This document shows positions 12,180 through 25,177 of a DNA stretch of 64,000 bases, in pieces. The stretch is from positions 1 to 64,000 of the forward strand of contig QVRM01002137.1 in the NCBI GenBank assembly GCA_003439945.1. The letters are read 5' to 3'. The notes under the pieces are model-generated. The model ran no database searches. It was not told the origin of the DNA and saw only the letters and a program-made list of their open reading frames with translations. The position numbers and the translations under genes are program-made. Every line of letters starts with the position of its first letter. Position 1 is the first letter of the stretch. The stretch is from Dermanyssus gallinae. Lineage: Eukaryota > Arthropoda > Arachnida > Mesostigmata > Dermanyssidae.

Positions 12180-12430
12180 GCCGCTACACTATCGATTGTT
12201 CATTCATTCAACCAATTAATCGATCAATCAATCAATACATTCAATTATGATGCGAACCAATCAATGTATTTTTGTCAAATCAACGCCAAATCAACCCATT
12301 CGCCGAACCAACCACTTTCGCTCCATTCATTCACTCATTCATGGACTCCACCAATCAATTTATCAATCCAATCTCTCCTGAATTGATGGTGGATGAATTC
12401 ATCATCAATCAATCAATCAACCAACCGTCG
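12180..12430. repeat. CAAT/TCAA tetranucleotide-rich stretch
   Basis: Degenerate repeats of AATCAATC and TTCATTCA type occupy about 250 bp upstream of milton exon 6. They give rise to Ile/Asn/Gln shadow frames only. Confidence 0.75.
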
Positions 12431-12548
12431 TTACTGTCGCCGACCACCGACCCCGTCCACCGCCCACGACCACCATGGGATGGGCCGCCGATGACTGTGG
12501 TGTTCGATCTCTTGTCGACCCTGCTTGGCGGCCTGGCGGCCTGCGTAG

Positions 12549-12869
12549 GGCTCCGACGTCGAACTCATCGACACGGCCACCGTCACGGAGGCCTGGCCAA
12601 CCGAGCCAATCGGTTGGCCCGGCCGTTGCGACGGCGACAGCGGGCGCTTCGTCTACCTCTAGTTGTTCCGGACCGATCGAGCAGTCCGATCAGCTCAGCC
12701 TGCGCCGCCGAGGTGGTAATGGGGGCGGCTCTGCCGGCGGCGAGGGCGGCCTAGGCGGTGCAGGAGCCGGCGGCAGGCGCCCCCTGTCGGGCGACTTCGA
12801 TGGAATCTCGGACGAAGCCGAGAGCCTGTTTCCCGAGAGCTGTCAGACTGACGATGATTCCCAGTACTC
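12549..12869 (+). CDS. milton: Milton/TRAK, visible exon 6: Gly/Ser-rich linker (left edge uncertain)
   Basis: The exon ends at the strong donor TACTC|GTAAGT in phase 2, which matches exon 7. Two acceptors upstream would join to exon 5 in phase: after GCGTAG (start 12549, chosen for the longer pyrimidine-bearing tract) and after CACGGAG (start 12591). The protein is low in conservation: Ser/Thr/Ala/Pro-rich, then a Gly-rich run around GGSAGGEGGLGGAGAGG, then an acidic segment GDFDGISDEAESLFPESCQT. The acidic end looks like true coding sequence and the junction phases support inclusion. I cannot align this exon to vertebrate TRAK. Confidence 0.72.
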
Positions 12870-13835
12870 GTAAGTTGTTGAAGTTGTTGTTGTTGCTGCA
12901 CTTTTGACGGTTGCGGTTTTCCGTGTTTTGGTCCTGTCGAGTTTTGTCTTCTGTTCTGTCCCGTCCCTCTCTGTGTCAATGTGTATATGTGTGTGGACGT
13001 GTGCTATGTTTTGATATTTGTTGATGGTGTACTGGCTAGTATTATCTATTCAGTGATATATATGTATATAAATATATATATATATATATATCGTTAGTGT
13101 CAAATATTGAGTGTGCTAAATTGATAGTCACGCTGTTTGGTTCAAGTCGCTGTTGTTTTGATGTCGTTGTTTTATTCTTTCCGTTTCCTGCGCTGGTTTA
13201 TGGGTCCTATTTCATTGCAGGGATTTTACGGTGTAATATTTGAGACGTTGTTGTTTCGTTTAACCCGATAGCATCTGAGCTTTTATCTTTATACATATGT
13301 TCATTTTTTAGCGTATGCCCTTCTGTACTTCTAATACATTTTCGTGGGAACTGTTTTCTTTGTATATATTTTTGTTCCATATTTGCATTGAATTTTTGTG
13401 AATGAGATGCTCTCTGAACTGGGCCAATGTATCTCAGGGCTGCTCTTCTCCTTCTTTCTGTTTAAATTATTGCAGAACATATGCATATACATTTTTAATA
13501 AGGTTTGATATGGTGTGTTTTGTGTGTGTTCCCTTTAGAGGGTATCGGCGCATTGCTCCGTATTTTTTTTAATATACTTATTTTGATCAGTCAAGCCTTC
13601 ATTCCGGTGTGAACAAAAGTTTCGCACACGAACGTTTTTTGCCACTTGTACGCAATTTGAAGAAACGTGTATTCAGGAGACGGTCGTGTTTGTTGTCAGG
13701 ACTAGCCGGAATGTTGTCTTTATGTATTAGCTTTTTTTTTAAGTTTAAAAATTCCATTTGTGCGCAGCAATTATGCCAAAAGGTGCGTTCTGAAGCAACA
13801 GCTCATAGAATTCTTCTGAATAGTGATCTTACATT

Positions 13836-13903
13836 TTGATTGCAGAATAGAATCTTACATTTTCATTGCAGAGTAGATTCTTACATTTTTAGTACAGAAA
13901 GGC
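13836..13903. repeat. Short tandem repeat with repeated TTGCAG
   Basis: Three diverged copies of an approximately 25-bp phrase, ATCTTACATTTTGATTGCAG and relatives, run in tandem inside intron 6. Two copies end in a 3'-splice-site-like TTGCAG. Confidence 0.7.
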
Positions 13904-15869
13904 AGTAGTACCTCGTACGTTTTTTCTAGAATAAGTTGCCAAAAACTTTGATGACGGAATGTCTTCTTAAGATCCCAAAGAACTTCTTAGAAGTAATATG
14001 TCCAGATCTCATAATTTAACTTGATGGAATCGTGCTGACCGATTGTGTCGTTAAGTACTGATAATATACATTTTGCTATTGTCAGTCAGCATATGATTGT
14101 GTGTAATTAAAAAAAAACAATACATATTTATGTATGTAATTAGGCGATACATATCACATTATCACGTGCTCTTGTTGGGGCACGTCTGAGCAAAGAAAAT
14201 CAACAAATCTTGGTAAATATGACTTGCCAACGGCACCCACCTGCTTGCTTGTCCATCCACCTGCATGATCATGAGAATTAATGGTTGAATTATTAAATAA
14301 TAATTGACTGAATGTGGTCCTCTTTTGCCCCGAGCTGCTGCACCTGCTGGCTGCTGCACCATTCTGTGTGTATACTAATTTGTGTAATTACTTGAAATTA
14401 AGTTTACACAGCTACTGCTGATGCTGCTGTTATTCTGCTGCTGTGACCGTGGATGAATGGGCAAATTCCCAGGCAGATGCGTGGCCGATCTGGGGTGTCC
14501 ATACAACAACAGTTTCCTTCCCGTCCGGTTTTTCCCATCCTTCTCCCCTCCCAAGACTCCCTTTACCGCATTTTCCACTGCGTTCGTTCTCACAGCCGCT
14601 CACGCTCTCGCCATGACTGCTGATATAGTCAACCTTATACAAGGCGGTCCTTTTTTCGAGGATTTCTGCAAACGGGGATCGAATACACGACAGTCAATTA
14701 TTACGCCACCTGGCCGTGCGTTTCTATGAGCTATCTAGTGGATGCTGGAACGTGCGGTGAGTTAGCCTAAATTAAGTTAATTAGATTAAATGAACGCTAG
14801 TAGATTAGGTGGTACGCCACGGGATCGCAGAAGATCAACAGGTAGATGGGTTAATCTGTTTATGTCGGTGAACGCAAATCCAGCTAAAGCAAAGGAAACG
14901 ACGTCATCTAGACGGGGGCAAGTGAGCTCCGAGCTGGTTTGGTTGGCCGTAAAGTACCGTATAAGATGTATGATTTTGCTCATTCCGTCTATATATATAT
15001 ATTTTTTAAAGATGCTTGTAGTGGGAGTACTAATCACTTCTTGACTACATCGATTGGTGGGTTCGATTGGCGAAACGCCTCCACTATTGAACAGCATTTG
15101 GTGGGCTCTCGTTAGCGACTTTTTAATTGATTTGTTCAATGAGAACTACGACCAATACTATTCATGAGGTTCGCAGCATTGCTCTGCTGTTACGTTCCTC
15201 TGCTGGCGAAAACCTAAATAAGCCCAGCATGTGCCCAGTAAGTGGTTAAAAAGGCAAAGATGAGATGTTGGTATATGTTAGTCTCTTATCAGTCAACACT
15301 GCGGCGACCAGTAGGACTATTTATGCCCAGTAAGAAATGGCCTGCAAAGCCGGCCTGAACCGAGACGAGTCACATCCCAGTGCAAAAACTATGAGAGGTT
15401 TGGCCACAAAGTCGATATCGCGAGCATAAAGCGTCTTCTGACTGGCAAGGCCTTGACTATATGATGAATTATCTATGACGATACAAGATTGCATAACTTG
15501 TTCAACATTTATAAAAATAACCAGGACACGAAGACAGAAAGGACACGTTGGTCCCTATGACCGCCGCAACGTATTCTCATTGCGGGTCCAGAACAAGCGT
15601 TGGTAGAGAAATTCTCCCTTGGACTCATTTGTGACACGGGCGAGACGATTGCAGCCAATAAGAAAGTTGCCCGAAAAGCCCGGGCCACCTGGTGTCTTTA
15701 AGGGTAAGCAGGAAGAAATAAGTGATTTTAGAAATCAAAATACGTTCACAACTTAGTCTGTTCAGTTATGAAGGGTGGTAGCATAACCCGGTAGGCCGGT
15801 GTTGTCCGTTAAGTTTTGCGGAAAACGTGTAGACTGTGTAATCGCTGCTTCTGCTACTAATGCCTGTTG

Positions 15870-16015
15870 GAATAAGTTCCGGTTTAAACTTGGGATTTTT
15901 CCGTATTACTACGGCGCTTAGTTACGGGGTCCAGTGTAGAAGCCAGCCATCTCCGGAGGGTTTCCCGGACCGAGGCCGCATTGGCCAGGCGTTGTCTGAG
16001 GAAATCGCCCGCTCT
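15870..16015 (-). repeat. Dispersed retroelement-like repeat (family D), relic
   Basis: On the minus strand this carries RAGDFLRQRL and NAASV blocks. These are shared with 38070-38346 (+) and 57690-57960 (-), so it is a short, degenerate member of the same family. Confidence 0.6.
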
Positions 16016-18686
16016 ATTGAAGCTATACACTGGTTATTCACCAAGTACTGAGAAAACGACATAGTACCGTAGTAGTTCTCACTACGTACCACCTATTGCG
16101 GATTGTTTGTTATGGACACGTTTTAGGGCTATGTAGTATGTATGCGTCCGAACGTGTGTGTACGTCTGGGTGATATATCCAGCGTCGTTTGCTTTCGTGG
16201 AACAGATGCACCCGTTGGGTGCATCGTTGTGGTAATTACGGTCTTGTTTGCTGTGCTGCGTTTGTAGCCATTTACTTAACCATGTATATCTGTTCCGATG
16301 GTGGCGGTTGTCGAATTTCTGTCTTTGTGTTCCTTGCTAAACCCTAATTGGTGCTTGCAATATCTAGACTGTGTCTCGTTCTTTCTCGCGTTCTCTCTCT
16401 CTCACACATACCCATCCACCCACTGTCTGTCTCCTTGCTGTGAGCTGTGAGGTTTGTATCAAAGTTTTGGCGAATCTCATTCTCGAGCACTATCCAATCC
16501 CACTAAAAGTTCATTAGGTTGCCTCAGCAAACACCATCTACATATTCGTTCGATTTCGTTTGGGACTGTAGTTGTCGCGTAAGGCTGATAATATGTACAT
16601 CTATTCCACTTCAGCCTGGTTTTGTGTGTACTGTCTCTAGTCCTGCACTCTCCGCGTTATACGCTATCTTTGTTTTTGCTATAACGATAGAGTTAATATG
16701 ATGTAAGAGATGTTGATGTTGTTATGGTCTAAAGATGTCTTTCTCATTTATCGTGTAGTTGTGTTGTCTCTATCTGTTATTATCTTCATCGGTTGTTTCC
16801 TTTATTGTTGCCGTTGTTGTTGCTGTTGTCGTTGTTGTTGTTGTTGAGTTTCCTAATGTGCGTGCGTGTTTCCAGCTGATACTGTGGTTAGTCGGTCTTG
16901 ATACGCTTTGTTATTAGCGTATCAGGCTGTACGGCAGTTGCATGTTGTATTGTTCGTGTGTTAATGTTGTTTCTGCTGATCATAATAGGGGTTGAGGTCT
17001 CTCGTCATCTACATAGTTACTAGTGATAGCTAAGAATCATCTACTTTACTATGCGTTGTGGCTCTCCCTCTCGACCCTACTTCTTTCGATATGTGTGTAA
17101 TGCGATATCAGCCGCTTGTTGCTGCTATATCAGCCGCGTCCATCAATGTTCGTATTTTAACTGATTGACTGACTTTTGATGGTTGTGGGTATCTGGCGGT
17201 TTTGATTACCAGTCGATTGCAGTCAGTGTGTCTTGTTGCTGTTGTGATTACTGCGATCGCCATTAGTAATTGTCGTTGGTACTGGAGTATTGCTATTATT
17301 TTAGTATTCTTGTTGTTGCTGCTGCTGCTGTGTGATTTGCAGGTTGTTGTGGATTTTGTTGTTGATATGCGTGCCGTTAGCGGCCCAGTGGCTGGCCGAT
17401 GCCCTCACCTGTCTCCCGTTCCAGCTGCTTGTCAAGTTTCTCTTTAACTGATAATGTTGAGGGTGATGACCATGATGACGATGTAAGGGTCTCCGAAGCG
17501 AATGTCCCTGCCTCTCCGCGATTGAGTCTGGCGTCCGACGGAAGAAAGTTCCTCGCAGTCTCAGCTGCGCACGCTGCTAGGAGTAGATCGAAGGCTAGAG
17601 AGAGGGCTGTGAAGTTTACCTGCAAACATATGTATACGTGACGAGAGGCCGGCCGTCGCACAAGGGGTGGGGGGATGCTGATCAAATAATGATTTAAAGC
17701 GAGGACGATTAGCTATAATAGATCTGCTCAGGTTTGGAGTCGTCTAGTTGTAAGGTTATGCAGTCTAATGCGAGACCTCGATGAAGAGGAGATATGATGT
17801 GCCCCCCCCCGCCCCTGGCTCCATAGCTGTGTTATCGCAGCCTTTCAGCTAAGTGGAAGAGGCGTGCGTTATTGTCATCATCTCTTGTCTTTTCCTCCAA
17901 CACCCTCAACCTCTATCCTCCCACTATCAGCTGACTGGCTTGCTTTGATGCTGTTGTTAGTTATACTACCAGTGACTGGATTTCGGCATTCTACAACCAA
18001 AACCCCCTGGTGCCTCTGCCCCCTCTCCCGCAAGCAATTCCTCCAGAAGCTCATTCCACCTGCAAGCCCTATTGTCGCTGTTGTGATGGCTCGGGCCCGC
18101 GACCCCCCTCGCTCCACTTCATCATCACCATCATCATTACCATCATCGCCGCATGATCTTCACCACTGCTCTACGAACCCAAGCCATCAGGGGCTTGCCA
18201 TTGCTTCACTTATTGTTCAGGGTCCTGGGCCAGATCACGATAGAATGATGAGCGACGAACACGCACAACAGACCAGACGCTCGACGTCGCGACAGTAACC
18301 CCACCTCGTACTGTGGCGCCTCTGCGTCCCCTTCAAGCAAATAACCTCGTCCCTCCGTTTCGCTTTAATTGATCAGTCACTTATTCGAACCACGCGGGCA
18401 CACCACCGTCGACTTACAGTCAGCCAACAAACACAGTAACAGACACCTTCACAGATGTTTGAGATCTACTTCACCGTCACCACTATCGTCCATCCTAGTA
18501 GACTCTACGAACACACACACACACGCATGCGTGGTACATCGCTCAGCTATGCAAGCTGTGTGTATACAACCTCAATGAAAGATTCTGTGAATGCAAGGAA
18601 CAACTTTCTACCGCTAGCTTGCGCTGCTCTAAGTGATATGAAAGATAATACGTTCGCTAATCATAGACGCAGCCTTGCTGTAAGCA

Positions 18687-18687
<1 letters not shown>

Positions 18688-18723
<36 letters not shown>

Positions 18724-18896
18724 TATATCTATATATATATTATAGATATATATATATACATATATGTAGATGTATATATACATACATATATGTTATATAT
18801 ATATATTATATATAGATATATATATATATATATATACATATATGTATATATATATCATCTATACATATTGTATAGTATATATATCATATAGATATA
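18688..18896. repeat. Compound TA/TATC microsatellite
   Basis: About 210 bp of TA repeats mixed with ATATATGTA and TATAGATA steps. Confidence 0.9.
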
Positions 18897-18897
18897 G

Positions 18898-19042
18898 GCT
18901 CTTCTCTCTCCTCTATCTCTCTCTCTCCTCTCTCTACCCTCTCTCTCTCTATTCTCTCTCTCATCTCTCTCTCTCCTGTCTCTCTCCCTCTCTCTCTCTC
19001 TCTCTCTCCCGCTCTATGTCTCTCTCTCCTCTCTCTCATCCA
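18898..19042. repeat. (CT)n polypyrimidine tract
   Basis: Nearly pure CT repeats for about 145 bp, directly next to the TA array. The two give Leu/Ser and Arg/Glu shadow frames. Confidence 0.93.
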
Positions 19043-20513
19043 TATGTATATATCTATCACCTTCGCCGTTAGTCGCACACCTGTCATGATAACATCTGGG
19101 GGTTGCTATTGGCAGCTCATCACACGTCGTTACTTCTGCTCGAATAATACGCGTTTAGAGATTATATAGCATGTGCTAAAAATGAGCACGACATCACACA
19201 TTAGGCGCCACATTGCCGTGAAAAAAGCCCACGTGCAGGTGGCACTTTCGTTACCTACATTATGCGGCAGGAGGCGTGAATGCCAACATATGATTTATAG
19301 AAGGGCAGATAATTAATAGATTGTCGCCTTTTCTTTCTGTATGTTGGGAGAAATTCTGTCTTTAGTATTTAGAAAAGTGATCAGAGGTGATGGTACATTC
19401 CATTTTTCTGCAAGAAGTACACGTACCTTCGGTTTGCATTGGACCAAAATACCCATTATAATCGATGTGCGTTAACTGATGAGATCAATATTAAACAAAC
19501 CGACTAGCTGTGATTAACAGATGGCTGCCTTGCCGTCTTAAGCGGAACCGCCATTGTGTCGGCCGGCAGCAAAGGTTCGCCCAGGACAGTTCTGCTACCT
19601 CACGAAAAAGGCGACTTTATTATACCTAACTATAGTTGGCTGTTGATCTGAAATACCATGCGACGCAACGATTGGTCGTAAAGTTCGAGATTTTTCTTCG
19701 TTCGAGTCTGCCATAGTGTAAAGATTAGACGTGTCTATATAGCGCGCAATATAGCCTGTTACATGGTGCCACATGGGTATGTGCTCTGATGACGGTCGTG
19801 CCGCATCCAAAACTGAGTCATCATTAAATGACCGTCGGTATTGTCTTACCTACCGCTGGTATTTCGTGCGTCGTCCGAATGAGATGGCCAACGGTTTGTC
19901 GGCCGTTTTCAGTTTGTTCGGGTAGCCGATGCTCTTGAAAAGCTGCATCGCTTTTAGCATGTGCGGTCAGCTGCCCACAGCTCGGATATAAAGCTCAACG
20001 TATATGCTGGTGGTGCTTACGCGTTGTTCCGCTTTATTAGTCATATTGTAAGACATATTGTAGCCGCAGCCATTGTCGGGCAAAGAAGATGATGACGCGA
20101 CTCTGTGTCGCTAGCCAAGTCGTCAATCACAGCAACGGCTAGGATATGGAGTTGTTTGCCATGCTTCGGGCTCCAGTTTCTCCAGTCGAGCAAATATACC
20201 AATTCAGAAGTCTATCCAGCCTTAGCAGGATTCTCTCCGTCTCTCTCTCCCGCTTACTTTCGCCCTGTCTCCAGGTTGCTTAATCGAGGCTCGTTTGTTC
20301 TTTCACTCGTACTTGGTCTATAAGCTTCATAAGTCCATAAGTATAACGGCCATTTGTGCTCCGCTAACCTTTTTCCAGCCGAATTTTCCCTTCACAAAGA
20401 TTCCGCATACATTCCATAGCTTGCTTAATGCGCAGGCACAAGCAGGCGCCGAAGAGAGAACTCCCGAGGACACATTAATCATTTCTCACATTTTCATATT
20501 TTTATATGTCTGA

Positions 20514-20516
<3 letters not shown>

Positions 20517-20592
<76 letters not shown>

Positions 20593-20597
20593 TATAA
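20517..20597. repeat. (TA)n microsatellite
   Basis: About 80 bp of TA, uninterrupted until 20585. Confidence 0.95.
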
Positions 20598-22498
20598 AAC
20601 GTAAATATGTGGCGTGTATGCCTCTTGACCCATCGCGTTCAGTGTGTTAAATATATGCGATATTTTATGCTTGAAGAGAGATTTATATGTATAGGCGGCT
20701 GTGAGCAGCCACTTTAACTTGGCCATATGTGATAAGATCTCGAACTAGTGAACAGCCACTGTGAATGAAATTGCGTTCGATATGGCCGTTCCGACGTGAC
20801 GATGGAGTTGACTGTAGTCGACAGTTATCGTGAAGGGGACGAACCGCCCTTTTCTTTAAGACTATGACATAGTTGTTGCTTTTACTGTTTCCTAGATATT
20901 ATATAGGACGAGCTGAGAGAAGTTGAGGCTACAGAAAGCTAGTGGGCTGCTACGCTATTGTAAATAAACGCTCTGCGCAGAGTCGTATGACGCGATATAC
21001 TGTAGCTTGTATGAGTCATGAAACCATTGGAGGCACGGAGCCTTCTTCGTGTGTATAACGAAGACGATGAGTCTGATTCTGTTCCACCTGTACCTGTAAA
21101 ACGCGCCACTCGAGCTCTTTTCTCCGTTGTTTTCACTCGCGCCTGCGAGTTCAGCCGTTTCATTTGAATCGGCGGTAAATTAAAGCGCCATTGATGGCAC
21201 TGCTGTCGTGGCTTTTGACTGGCCTATTAAGTAGCTCGCCCATATAGATATATATGTATTTCATCATGGGTCGTTTCATAACAGTAGTTACTGACAGGAA
21301 CAGTTGTGATTCGAATGTTCGATAACAACACGTTGCGATGCCTATGATGTTGACGATGTTAAATCACTCAAACGTTTAAATAAATGCTGGAGTGCTGATA
21401 TGTCAAGCAGATTCGGTTGAGTTTGCCTTGTTTTGCCCTGCATGTGTCCTCGCGTTTAACACCTACTTACCCATTTAACCAATTAAAAAAAAAATATATA
21501 TATGTCTTTCTGTGTGTGTATGTATATATGTATCGATGTGGTTGCGTGCATGCACGATGTGTGTAGACATTTGTGTTAATATATCGTGTTCCTTTTGTTA
21601 GCGTTGCTGTTTAAGGAGCAAGTTTTCGACGCATGTGGTTTTTACTCCAGCTAACACATTAAATAAGCTTTGTGCCCTACTGTTTGGCATTGTGCAATTA
21701 CGATTGACTGGTTGTGTTGCTTTTGTTTAAAGTTAATATCCTATCTTATATATTTGCTAGCCTGGGTAGGTTTTACATTAGCCTACCATAAAGGACTGTA
21801 CGTCATTTATTCATTAGATTGTCGCTTATTATTAACAAGGCAAGATATGGTTGATTACTCTGTCGCTGATGGAGGCGGCAATAGTCTTATTAAACGTTTG
21901 TATTTGGTACCCTTGATGTAGACGAAGTAACATCTTTAACGAAGACCAACTGTTTTCAATATTACGCAGGTAGATATGATAGCAACTGACTTCTCATCTA
22001 CGATATGTACGAGAAAAATTCAAATAGTCAAGAAGAACCGGTGATGAAAGCTGGGGAACAGGATAGGATTTTTTTTTACTAGTTACTGAGACGATTAGCG
22101 ACAAACCGATACTTAAAATGCTTACATTCCGAAATATTTTTATGCAGTTATTGGGTTTACCGTTTATCTAGTCATTTTATACAACGCAAAACGTATATAT
22201 ATTTTTGTAAGTATGTAAGATCCTAGCTTGTGAAGGGGAACATTTGGTATGTGCTCCAAAGTCCAAAGCTATGAAGAAGAATTTGCAGGCAGGAGTGGTA
22301 GCTAAGGAGGAGGATCCTACTACAGCAAAAATATGCATGTTTCACAGGTCAACATCAGGTTACTCTACATGATAGCTTAATGTTCCTATTCTGCTATGAG
22401 CTGCAATTCATTTGTGCCCGTGAACAAACTTAAGAGATGCAATACCGCAATACAAAATCTCATTATCCTTTATTCAGATGCGCAAATGTACACTAGTG

Positions 22499-22503
<5 letters not shown>

Positions 22504-22566
<63 letters not shown>
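22504..22566. repeat. (TA)n microsatellite
   Basis: About 30 uninterrupted TA units. Confidence 0.95.
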
Positions 22567-22569
<3 letters not shown>

Positions 22570-23076
22570 CAAGTATATATTATCTAGGAAGAACTGTTGG
22601 TCCCCATTTCCCATTGGTTCGCTGAATATCTCCGAGGAGGCCTTGAGGCGCGTCGTTTTCAACTGTGTCAGGCAGGCGAATAGTCGTCTTGGTCAGCCTA
22701 GCGCCACACTTTTGGGCGACAAGTTTCGCACTACTGGAGAGGCGTAAGAGCTCGTCCCTTACGTCTGGGTAGAAGGGCAGGCTTCCTCAGTCGAGTACGG
22801 TAGGGGATAATATAAAGGCGTTTTTTTTATTGCAGCGGGCACCGCTGTTACTGACATTGGTGATACAAGTGGTAAATTGTTCTCTCTCTCACACACCCTC
22901 ACTCTCCTGTTTTCTCTCTGTTTCTGCTGTGGTGTTCGTTGACGTGTTGTCTGGTGTATGGCCTGCTCTCGCGGTATTCGCGCACGTTTCGTTTCTCTTT
23001 GTCTTTCTCTCCGCTCTCGCCACCTCGATGCGTACGCGACCTCCATCCATCCATCGGCGCACACACACACACACAG

Positions 23077-23318
23077 ATCGCTAAGCAGCATCGGGCTAAA
23101 TCCGGTGCATGGCAAGCACCCAATGGGTCTGGATGTCCTCTCGCCGATGAAGGGATGCCCAGCTGGTATGGCTATGGGCTTGCCCCATTCGCCGACCTAC
23201 TTCGAACTGGACGACGATCCGACGTCACGCTGCCGCACACCCGATTCGATTATCAGCGGCTTCAACGGCTTTAGCAGTAGCTCAACGACGTCCAGCATGC
23301 GCCGATATCGGATGCCCG
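23077..23318 (+). CDS. milton: Milton/TRAK, visible exon 7
   Basis: This 242-nt exon has its acceptor after a CA-repeat (CACACACAG), a split Ser codon completing exon 6, and the donor CCG|GTACGT in phase 1. It encodes a Met/Gly/Pro-rich segment (GLDVLSPMKGCPAGMAMG), then an acidic FELDDDP, then CRTPDSIISGFNGFSSSS. The last part corresponds to the TRAK block LTPTESIMS followed by the Phe/Ser-rich FSEFTGFSG region. Exon 7 joins exon 8 through an intact Asp codon. The CA microsatellite serves as part of the acceptor's upstream tract. Confidence 0.9.
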
Positions 23319-23983
23319 GTACGTATTCCTAAGTAGGCCACTGCACACCCCCCTTCACCCCTCGCCACAAACTTTCACATATATAAATATATATGACAGA
23401 ATAACAGATCCCATAGAGCACGATGCCTGAAAGCGTAGCATCGATCTTCTGTGGCAGTCACAAATTTAGAGGCAGCACATGAAATAAGACGTTCGACACG
23501 TTTTGCGTAGAGACATATTGAGGTTCACTCATCATGCTCAACATACAGTACAGGCCAATGGCTGCAGTTGTGGTCATTATGAATCACTGAACCGGTTTTG
23601 GTTCATGACCATTTAGCGGTGTTGCAGAGAGGCGGCCAGACTGCGGTATTTTAAATTGCTGGCCATCCGCAGTCACTATCTTGAAGTAGCCTAAAGGCAT
23701 CTTGCCGCGTATGCAGAAAAAGCGTAATGGAGAAATCAAATACGCATTGAGCTTCTAGCTTTCTGATACCATAGTCGATTTGATTGGGACACGATACATT
23801 AATAATCATTAAGCAAAGTAATAAGTACGCACAAAATATGATCATACAATTTATATAGAGACAAAACGAAAGACGTCCCCTGACAGATGTTCTAATGGCA
23901 TGTTACAAGGTTTCTCGAAAGATAACCGATTGCGAGAAGGCGGACAAACAAACAAAAAAATATATATATATATATATATATGT

Positions 23984-24220
23984 GTGACGGCGTGGTTTAG
24001 GGGCTAGTGCGCTAATCATGAGTGTCATCTACCGGGTTGTCGTAGGTTCGATTCTGGTCTTTGATCGAATGTGCTTTGAGCGGTGCTCGCTGAGAATAGA
24101 TGATAAACCATACCGCTGAGAGTCAGTGACCATGCTGCCACTACGATTGTTGGAGAACTCTTAGATATACATCATGTCCACGTAGGCTGCTGCTCTAGAC
24201 GCGCCTGATATAAAAGGGTG
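23984..24220 (+). mobile_element. tRNA-derived SINE (family B)
   Basis: An A-box-like GGTTTAGGGGCTAGTG (near 23994) and a B box GGTTCGATTCT (24046) are followed by a body ending in CCTGATATAAAAGGGTGA. The tail matches a second copy at 26450-26600. It inserted beside a TA array in the milton intron between exons 7 and 8. Confidence 0.75.
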
Positions 24221-25177
24221 ATATATGTATTTAGTTATGTATGTCAAAATGATATGTATATATGTATATATACACGTTATTTTCAGCAATTATTAAGCGA
24301 CGTTTGACCCTATTTCTGCGTTCGTGTGGCTAACTCGCACTCATTGTGCCTATCAAGCCAAGGCAGCAGGCGTCCCAGACGGCACCCTCAGGTTCTTACC
24401 CAGGGCCTTAACCGTCCGGCCCGGGTTTCATGTGCAGCACATTTCCCCCGTATTGGCAGTAGCCTTAACAGCCCTCGAATGGGCCACGACAGAATGACAA
24501 TATGAATTCGTTGTCATCCAACTGATATCATATGCCTTGCCCCCCTACCTAGCAAAAGAGAGAGATACTTACACTCCCGCCGCCCGCGATTTAATACGCG
24601 CGGACATAACGCGGGAGTGCCCGCCAGCCCGAATAGACAGGCCAGCGGATCCCCCACCCTATCGAGGTTCGGAATGGAGGTTCAACACTACTCCGTCCTA
24701 CCGATTAGACGCGATCACCTCGCGATTCCGCATTACACCCCAGAATATTACTCACCCCCCCGAAAGGAGGATATTCAACGATGCGATAATTGGCGTACAT
24801 ATATTAACTAGAGGAAGAGACATGATCATATTTTGGAATCTCCTATAGTTGAATGTACCTCACCCTGTTAAACACGCAAGATATACGCACAAGGGTCCAC
24901 CACCGTACGCATGGGCTGAAGACGCACAGTGGTACGAGATTTATCTCTCTCTCTCTCTCTCTCTTGAGTTGATGCGTCGTCATTGTTAACTCCGCTAGTA
25001 GAACAACTGGCTGCGTCCTTAGCATGAACGGCTGCCGAGCATCCGTTTTAACCTTTCGTCGATAGCAACGAGAAATTGCTTGTTGTCAACGATAAATTGC
25101 TTGTTGTCGTGTCGGCGTACGTCGTTGATTGACTACCGTTGATGGCCGCTGATTTACTGTCGTTGGGCGTCTTGCAG

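Larger units (their letters stand above)
12870..23076 (+). other. 10.2-kb milton intron 6
   Basis: No conserved exon is visible between exons 6 and 7. The intron holds TA arrays (13061, 18688, 20517, 22504), a 145-bp CT array (18898), a minisatellite (13836), GTT blocks near 16800, one relic of a dispersed repeat (15870-16015, minus) and otherwise unrecognised unique DNA. Open frames such as 17399-17641, 17864-18298 and 14457-14729 show no family resemblance. Alternative first exons or a nested gene cannot be excluded. Confidence 0.7.

Noticed and set aside
17399..18298. Possible extra milton exons in intron 6
   Set aside because: The frames do not resemble any TRAK block, and exons 6 and 7 already join in phase without them.
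22560..22747. Frame with NISEEALRRVVFNCVRQAN, faintly like a transposase C-terminus
   Set aside because: Too short, and no catalytic motif or terminal repeat nearby; the resemblance may be chance.
24537..24848. 103-codon Arg/Pro-rich frame
   Set aside because: Composition is odd but no motif, start context or homologue is recognisable. Two overlapping frames are equally open.
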